Assembly: GCA_002431285.1 (NCBI GenBank)
Contig: DJEF01000010.1
Span: 818 to 11,710, forward strand
Length of the DNA stretch: 10,893 nt
DNA from: Ruminococcaceae bacterium UBA5905
GTDB taxonomy: Bacteria > Bacillota > Clostridia > Oscillospirales > Acutalibacteraceae
Direction: 5' to 3'
How positions within the stretch are numbered: position 1 is the stretch's first letter; every line of letters begins with the position of its first letter. Positions 7,315-10,893 of the stretch are shown piece by piece. The notes under the pieces were generated by a model, which searched no databases, was not told the DNA's origin, and was given only the letters and a program-made list of their open reading frames with translations. The translations under genes and the position numbers were made by a program.

Positions 7315-7620
7315 AACAAACGGTGAGCGGTGAATGCAGGCCGTTTTGTGCAGTATGTCAAGAGTTGCTCGAAAACTCTGTAAATATAAGTGAGAGCAAG
7401 AGCTCGAAAGCGTTATAACGCCAGACTATGTATGCATATCATGATGAATATTCACATATTTATACATTTCGGCGTGAATATACATTCTGCAAATACGGTT
7501 GCCACTCTGGCCTTGCATACAATAGGGTATATAATATAAGCGCCGGTTTGTCTGTTGACGGGGCTCGCGAAAGCCGTGACGCGGTGGCTGTCGAAAAAAG
7601 AATGATATTTTTTTAGAAAA
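7315..7620. other. gene-free AT-rich intergenic stretch with small palindromes
   Basis: I see no convincing gene here. It holds AGAGTT/AACTCT arms (7362-7380), a 12-bp perfect palindrome GCGTTATAACGC (7410-7421), a 10-bp palindrome TGAATATTCA (7445-7454), TGAATATACATTCT (7475-7488, ARG-box-like), and a TATAAT (7530-7535) without a good -35. Around 7557-7592 there is a GC-rich run able to form GGCT/AGCC stems, then A- and T-rich tracts (7594-7615). A small transcribed RNA from about 7542 to 7615 is possible but unproven. Short open frames on both strands here have no ribosome binding site or recognisable product. Confidence 0.35.
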
Positions 7621-7624
7621 GGAC

Positions 7625-7653
7625 TTGACAGATCGCGATTTTCGCATTATCAT
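7625..7653 (+). promoter_or_regulatory. sigma-A promoter of the metal-resistance operon
   Basis: TTGACA (7625-7630), 17-base spacer, TATCAT (7648-7653). The -10 lies inside the left arm of the operator palindrome, the expected geometry for repression. Transcription should begin near 7660, downstream of ATG 7654, which therefore cannot be the repressor's start. Confidence 0.85.
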
Positions 7654-7683
7654 ATGAATAGATGTTCATATGATAATGCGAAA
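7640..7683. promoter_or_regulatory. ArsR/SmtB-type operator, 19-bp perfect inverted repeat
   Basis: Arms 7640-7658 and 7665-7683 are perfect reverse complements (19 bp each) around the 6-base spacer TAGATG. The core ATATGAA-N6-TTCATAT fits the TGAA...TTCA pattern bound by SmtB/CzrA/ZiaR-class sensors. It overlaps the -10 and the transcription start of the operon it should control. Confidence 0.85.
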
Positions 7684-7701
7684 GAAAGTGAGGTTGGGTA
7701 T

Positions 7702-8091
7702 ATGCCGGATGAACGGAAATCGGCCGGCTGCGCCTGCCCGGAGGAGCACGCCCATACGCTGCGGCTTGCCGAATTGGATATGCCGCCGGGGGAGGTCATG
7801 CAGAACCTGGCAGAGCAATTTCGACTATTCGGGGATGCAACCCGGGTGAAAATTCTGTGGGCGCTGTCCCAGGGACCTTTGTGTGTGTGCGATCTGGCGG
7901 AGCTGCTGGGCAGCGGACAGTCGGCGATATCCCATCAGCTGCGGCTGCTGCGGCAGGCACGGCTGGTCAAATATGAGAAGCAGGGAAAATCCTCGGTGTA
8001 TATGCTGGATGATGAACACGTCTGGCAGATCATCCGGCTGGGATTGTCCCATGTGCAGGAACAGGAGACGGGAGGATATAATCATGAGTGA
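7702..8091 (+). CDS. ArsR/SmtB-family metal-sensing repressor
   Basis: 129-residue winged-helix repressor expected to leave DNA when it binds Zn/Cd/Pb. Two metal-site signatures are visible. For the alpha3N site, N-terminal Cys10 and Cys12 (with His16, His18) go with CVC at 61-63 in the PLCVCDLAELL helix. For the alpha5 site, Asp104, His106, His117 and Glu120 have the same spacing as the SmtB ligands. The recognition helix is SGQSAISHQLRLLRQARLV (71-89). I chose ATG 7702 with AGTGAGG nine bases before it. The frame runs up to ATG 7654, but that codon lies in the operator before the transcription start. The stop overlaps the ATPase start by 8 bases, so the two are coupled. Confidence 0.93.
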   Translation: MPDERKSAGCACPEEHAHTLRLAELDMPPGEVMQNLAEQFRLFGDATRVKILWALSQGPLCVCDLAELLGSGQSAISHQLRLLRQARLVKYEKQGKSSVYMLDDEHVWQIIRLGLSHVQEQETGGYNHE

Positions 8092-10057
8092 CCATCACGA
8101 GCACGAACACGAGCACGTCTGTGCCTGCTGCGGCGGGCACGACCATGAGCACGGCCATGAGCACGAGCATGAGCATCACCACGAGCACGGCTGCGGCTGC
8201 GGTTGCGGACATGAGCATCACCACGGCGGCGAAGAGCCGAAAAGTCTGCTGCCTCTCATTATCAGCGCTGCGATTTTCTTTCTCGGTTGGCTGCTGCCGC
8301 AGCTGCTGGAGATGCCGGCGTTTGTGCAGCCCATCTGGATGGCGGCTGCCGCTGTCTGGCCGTTGATCCCGGTGCTGCAGGAGGCGCTGGAGGAACTGAA
8401 GGACCGCTCTATGGGCGAGAATGTGCTGCTGGTGATCGCGGTCGTCGCCGCCTTTGCCATCGGTGAATATGTGGACGGCACGTTGGTGCTGCTGCTTTTC
8501 TCGCTGGGCGAATGGCTGGAGGATAAGGCGGTCGACAAATCCCGGGATGCGGTGGCATCCCTGGCGGCGGTGACGCCGGATACGGCACGTCGGCTGAATC
8601 CCGACGGCACCGAGGAAGAAATACCGGCTACGGCGGTGGCGGTAGGGGACAGACTGCTGGTGCTGCCCCATGCTCGCGTGGCGGTGGACTGTCGGGTGCT
8701 GGAGGGCAGCTCCGAGGCGGATACTTCCGCTCTCACCGGAGAGAGCCGCCCGGAACCGGTGGAGGCCGGGTCCGAGCTGCTGTCCGGTATGGTGAACGGC
8801 AGCGGTACGCTGACGGTGGAAGCGTTGCGCGCCACCGAGGATTCCGCGGCGGCGCGGATCCTGCGGATGGTGGAAGAAGCCTCGGCTCGCAAGGGTCAAT
8901 CGGAAAAGTTTATCACCCGTTTTGCCCGGATATATACGCCTGTTGTCACCGGCTTGGCGGTGCTGGTGGCGGCGCTGCCGCCGCTGCTGGGCGTCGGCGC
9001 CTTTACCACCTGGCTGTACCGGGCTCTGGTGTTTCTGGTGGCGTCCTGCCCCTGTGCACTGGTGATTTCCATCCCGCTGGGATTCTATGCCGGTATCGCC
9101 GCCTCGGCGCGCCGGGGTGTGCTGCTGAAAGGCGGCAAGTTTGTGGAAAAGCTGGCAAAGGTTCAGGCGGTGGCGTACGATAAGACCGGTACGCTGACCA
9201 CCGGCGCTTTGACGCTGGAGCGGGTGGTGCCGTCCTCCGGGACGGATGCCGGTGATGCGTTGCATCAGGCGGCTGTGTTGGAGCAGTATTCCACCCATCC
9301 GCTAGCGCGGGCCATCGTCGAGGCGGCCGGGGAGATCCCTCCGGCGCCGGAGGGCTTGCGGGAGCTGCCCGGCATCGGCGTCGAGGCCGGGGATATCGCC
9401 TGCGGCGGTCTGCGGCTGCTGGAAGAGAAGGGGATCGCGTTGGCCTCTTTGCCCACAGAGATGCGGGATGCTTCGGCATTCCTGGTAACAGGCGGAACGG
9501 TGACAGCGGCGTTTTACGTGAAAGCGCAGCTCCAGGAGGGAGCGGCGCAAACGGTGGCGGCGCTGGGCCAGCTGGGTGTGTCCCGGCAGGTAATGCTCAC
9601 CGGCGACCGGCAGGCGCAGGCAAATGAAGTGGCGGCTGCGGTGGGTCTGTCCGAGGTGCGGGCGGAGTTATTGCCGGAGGATAAACTGACCGCCGTGCAG
9701 AGCTTGCAGCGCGAAGGACTGATCACTGCTTTTGTAGGAGATGGTATCAACGACGCTCCGGTGCTGGCCGAGGCTGATGTGGGGCTGGCGATGGGCCTGG
9801 GTTCCCCGGCAGCGATCGAGACGGCGGATGCGGTGCTGGTGTCCGGCGGCCTGTCCGGCCTGCCCGGTGCGGTGAAGCTGTGCCGCCGGGTGATGCGGAT
9901 CGTGCGGGAGAATATCGTGTTTGCTCTGGCGGTGAAAGCAGCGGTGCTGGTGCTGGCCGTGTGTGGGTTTGCTCCCATGTGGCTGGCTGTGTTTGCCGAC
10001 ATGGGCGTGACGCTCATCAGTGTGGCCAATGTGTTGCGGCTGCTGGCAAAGCAATGA
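8084..10057 (+). CDS. P1B-type heavy-metal exporting ATPase (Zn/Cd/Pb class)
   Basis: 657-residue inner-membrane ATPase that pumps divalent soft metals out of the cell. The usual N-terminal HMA domain is missing. Instead residues 1-49 form a His/Cys/Glu/Gly tail with 19 His and 6 Cys (CACC at 13-16, CGCGC at 37-41). Then come transmembrane segments, the actuator motif TGES (218-221), the membrane metal site CPC (322-324), phosphorylation site Asp366 in DKTGT, HP (405-406) in the nucleotide domain and GDGINDAP (552-559). Lys618 in the seventh and Asp639 (FADMGVTLISVANVLRLL) in the eighth membrane segment mark the ZntA/CadA subgroup rather than copper pumps. ATG 8084 follows GGGAGG at 8 bases and overlaps the repressor stop. 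The operon ends at a hairpin terminator. Confidence 0.95.
   Translation: MSDHHEHEHEHVCACCGGHDHEHGHEHEHEHHHEHGCGCGCGHEHHHGGEEPKSLLPLIISAAIFFLGWLLPQLLEMPAFVQPIWMAAAAVWPLIPVLQEALEELKDRSMGENVLLVIAVVAAFAIGEYVDGTLVLLLFSLGEWLEDKAVDKSRDAVASLAAVTPDTARRLNPDGTEEEIPATAVAVGDRLLVLPHARVAVDCRVLEGSSEADTSALTGESRPEPVEAGSELLSGMVNGSGTLTVEALRATEDSAAARILRMVEEASARKGQSEKFITRFARIYTPVVTGLAVLVAALPPLLGVGAFTTWLYRALVFLVASCPCALVISIPLGFYAGIAASARRGVLLKGGKFVEKLAKVQAVAYDKTGTLTTGALTLERVVPSSGTDAGDALHQAAVLEQYSTHPLARAIVEAAGEIPPAPEGLRELPGIGVEAGDIACGGLRLLEEKGIALASLPTEMRDASAFLVTGGTVTAAFYVKAQLQEGAAQTVAALGQLGVSRQVMLTGDRQAQANEVAAAVGLSEVRAELLPEDKLTAVQSLQREGLITAFVGDGINDAPVLAEADVGLAMGLGSPAAIETADAVLVSGGLSGLPGAVKLCRRVMRIVRENIVFALAVKAAVLVLAVCGFAPMWLAVFADMGVTLISVANVLRLLAKQ
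8093..8224 (+). repeat. degenerate CAY-GAR hexanucleotide repeats (His/Cys-rich tail)
   Basis: The first codons of the ATPase are runs of CAC/CAT alternating with GAG/GAA, interrupted by TGC-rich segments encoding CACC and CGCGC. This is internal to the coding region and is prone to length change by slippage or misalignment. Confidence 0.85.
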
Positions 10058-10073
10058 TCGTCGGATCGGGTAG

Positions 10074-10103
10074 AATCCGGGGACTGCGGTCCCCGGATTT
10101 TTG
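10074..10103 (+). terminator. intrinsic terminator of the metal-resistance operon
   Basis: Perfect 10-bp stem AATCCGGGGA (10074-10083) / TCCCCGGATT (10090-10099), loop CTGCGG, then TTT and a second T-run at 10108-10113. It starts 17 bases after the ATPase stop. Confidence 0.9.
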
Positions 10104-10134
10104 CCTGTTTTTTGCAACTTTTCCTCATTTGGGG

Positions 10135-10163
10135 TTGACAAAAGGATAAATGGATGGTAAAAT
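10135..10163 (+). promoter_or_regulatory. promoter of the serine tRNA genes
   Basis: Consensus TTGACA (10135-10140), 17-base spacer, TAAAAT (10158-10163), about 18 bases before the first tRNA. No separate promoter is visible between the two tRNAs, so they are probably one transcript. Confidence 0.88.
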
Positions 10164-10181
10164 AGCTTGCGTCAACAACAC

Positions 10182-10268
10182 GGAGAGGTGTCCGAGCGGT
10201 TTAAGGAGCCGGTCTTGAAAACCGGTGACTCGAAAGAGCCAAGGGTTCGAATCCCTTCCTCTCCGCCA
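10182..10268 (+). tRNA. tRNA-Ser (anticodon UGA)
   Basis: 87-base class II tRNA including encoded CCA. The acceptor arms are GGAGAGG (10182-10188) and CCTCTCC (10258-10264), followed by discriminator G typical of tRNA-Ser. The anticodon stem CCGGT/ACCGG holds loop CTTGAAA with anticodon TGA (10216-10218). A long variable arm (GACTC-GAAA-GAG-type) and the T-arm GGGTTCGAATCCC are present. Confidence 0.97.
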
Positions 10269-10326
10269 CATCTTTCACAAGAGAATAGGCGGTTCGGCGG
10301 ATCACTGCCTCCGGATCGTCCCATAC

Positions 10327-10417
10327 GGAGAAGTACTCAAGTTGGTGACGAGGCGCCCCTGCTAAGGGCGTAGGTCGGGTAACCGGCGCGGGAGTTCGAG
10401 TCTCCCCTTCTCCGCCA
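10327..10417 (+). tRNA. tRNA-Ser (anticodon GCU)
   Basis: 91-base class II tRNA including encoded CCA. The acceptor arms are GGAGAAG (10327-10333) and CTTCTCC (10407-10413), discriminator G. Anticodon stem CGCCC/GGGCG holds loop CTGCTAA with anticodon GCT (10361-10363). It has a long variable arm and T-arm GGGAGTTCGAGTCTCCC. It lies 58 bases after the UGA tRNA, so the pair reads UCN and AGY serine codons. Confidence 0.97.
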
Positions 10418-10448
10418 TAACGTGGACACAAAAAAGATGCGTCCAGCG

Positions 10449-10475
10449 AAAAGCCCGATTATATCGGGCTTTTTT
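10449..10475 (+). terminator. intrinsic terminator of the tRNA transcript
   Basis: Perfect 11-bp stem AAAAGCCCGAT (10449-10459) / ATCGGGCTTTT (10463-10473) with a 3-base loop and an unbroken T-run to 10475. The A-run on the left also gives a U-tract on the minus strand. Confidence 0.92.
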
Positions 10476-10482
10476 GCTACCC

Positions 10483-10531
10483 AAACGGCGATTTTTCTCT
10501 GCGCCAAAACGTAGATGCCAAATCGCCGTTT
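10483..10531. repeat. 12-bp inverted repeat with a 25-base loop
   Basis: AAACGGCGATTT (10483-10494) and AAATCGCCGTTT (10520-10531) are perfect reverse complements. It lies just after the tRNA terminator and before another terminator. No gene is visible between. Possible remnant of a mobile element end or a small RNA structure; neither is shown. Confidence 0.6.
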
Positions 10532-10581
10532 TCCCTTTATGGATAGACTCAAACGACCGTAAAACCAAATATCCGATACGC

Positions 10582-10617
10582 AGGCAGATAGAAATCAAAA
10601 ATCTATCTGCCTTTTTT
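10582..10617 (+). terminator. intrinsic terminator of unknown transcript
   Basis: Stem AGGCAGATAGA (10582-10592) / TCTATCTGCCT (10602-10612), 9-base loop, then a T-run to 10617. Nothing I recognise as a gene lies in the 100 bases before it on this strand, so it either backs up the tRNA terminator or ends an unannotated short RNA. Confidence 0.8.
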
Positions 10618-10648
10618 ATTCCCCCGAAAAGGAGAAAACAGATATGCT

Positions 10649-10893
10649 ATGCTCCGGTCGCAAACGCAAACGCTCTCCGAAAACCTGCGGATACCCATGA
10701 GCAACCTCCGTTGGTTTGCCGCATTCCACAATGAAAGCCACCATCCCCATGTCCACATGATCGTCTACTCGACAAATCCGAACGAAGGATACCTCTCGGA
10801 AAAAGGCGTGATGGCTTTACGCTCATCCCTCGCAAAAGATGTTTTTGCACAGGACTTGCTATGCGAATACAAAAAGCAAACCGAACACCGTGA
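10649..10893 (+). pseudogene. 5'-truncated MOB-P (MobP3-like) relaxase fragment, open at the window edge
   Basis: Reading from ATG 10649 without a stop to the last base gives about 81 residues. They contain ENLRIPMSNLRWFAAFHNES and HHPHVHMIVYS, then GYLSEKGVMALRSSLAKDVF and a polar tail ending KKQTEHR. This matches the central part of MobP-type relaxases: RW(Y/F)AAFHNE plus the His-rich HHPHxHM metal-binding motif, which nick plasmid or ICE DNA at oriT. In such proteins well over 100 residues precede this block. Here a terminator ends 31 bases before the first ATG, so the N-terminal part is missing. AAAAGGAG at about 10627-10634 is placed better for ATG 10644, which opens an 18-codon frame ending in an ATGA overlap with in-frame ATG 10697. 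The base composition is AT-richer than the neighbouring host genes. The rest lies outside the window, so a re-started gene cannot be excluded. Confidence 0.65.

Noticed and set aside
7426..7653. Small frames on both strands of the spacer before the metal operon
   Set aside because: No ribosome binding site, no recognisable family, and they overlap promoter and operator sequence.
7654..7701. Upstream ATG of the ArsR-type repressor
   Set aside because: It lies inside the operator and upstream of the expected transcription start; ATG 7702 has the ribosome binding site.
8030..9298. Long minus-strand frame opposite the metal ATPase
   Set aside because: A mirror of GC-rich coding sequence; its low-complexity peptide is the complement of the His-rich codons and catalytic motifs of the true gene.
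10167..10373. Plus-strand open frame giving VSERFKEPVLKTGDSKEP
   Set aside because: This is the well-known spurious translation of a tRNA-Ser gene; it lies across both tRNAs.
10201..10598. Minus-strand frames with GEGETRTPAPVTRPTPLAG- and RRRGDSNSRAGYP-type peptides
   Set aside because: Antisense translations of the tRNA genes and their terminator, a common annotation artefact; no ribosome binding sites.
10474..10734. 86-codon plus-strand frame
   Set aside because: It runs through two inverted repeats and a terminator, has no recognisable domain, and overlaps the relaxase reading frame.
10327..10893. CRISPR array or direct att repeat near the tRNAs
   Set aside because: No regularly spaced direct repeats, and I found no second copy of the tRNA-Ser 3' end inside the window.

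Overview
The window looks like chromosomal DNA of a high-GC, anaerobic, gut-type member of the Clostridia (Oscillospirales/Ruminococcaceae-like is my best guess). The reasons are protein family content, GC-rich codon use, strong AGGAGG-type ribosome binding sites, encoded tRNA CCA ends and a composite palindromic intergenic repeat at the left edge. No ribosomal RNA or other strong taxonomic marker is present, so this is an inference.

Layout, left to right. (1) A palindromic intergenic repeat (about 2-90) precedes argH (argininosuccinate lyase, +). A perfect bidirectional hairpin separates argH from a convergent two-gene operon on the minus strand: a PF06541-type membrane protein, then a PlsC-like acyltransferase. 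(2) Divergent from that operon, with its own promoter and a long structured leader, is a CorC/HlyC-type (DUF21-CBS-CBS-CorC_HlyC) membrane protein. (3) A minus-strand amino-acid ABC importer operon follows: substrate-binding lipoprotein, permease, ATPase. It has a near-consensus promoter and an intercistronic hairpin after the binding-protein gene. (4) After an approximately 300-base gene-free, AT-rich stretch comes a metal-resistance operon: an ArsR/SmtB repressor with two complete metal-site signatures, under a 44-bp perfect inverted-repeat operator, translationally coupled to a Zn/Cd/Pb-type P1B ATPase whose N terminus is a His/Cys-rich tail. (5) Two tandem serine tRNA genes (UGA and GCU) share one promoter and end at a terminator. 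They are followed by AT-richer DNA with two more inverted repeats and a 5'-truncated MOB-P relaxase fragment that runs off the right edge.

The most striking observation is the ABC importer's binding protein. The segment that normally forms the C-terminal end of the SBP_bac_3 fold sits directly behind the lipoprotein signal, and the normal N-terminal part follows it. The protein therefore reads as a natural circular permutation of a polar amino-acid binding protein. Other points worth a second look are the long operator and dual-site repressor of the metal operon, the structured leader of the CorC-type gene, and the relaxase remnant downstream of the tRNA-Ser pair, which suggests a decayed integrative element.
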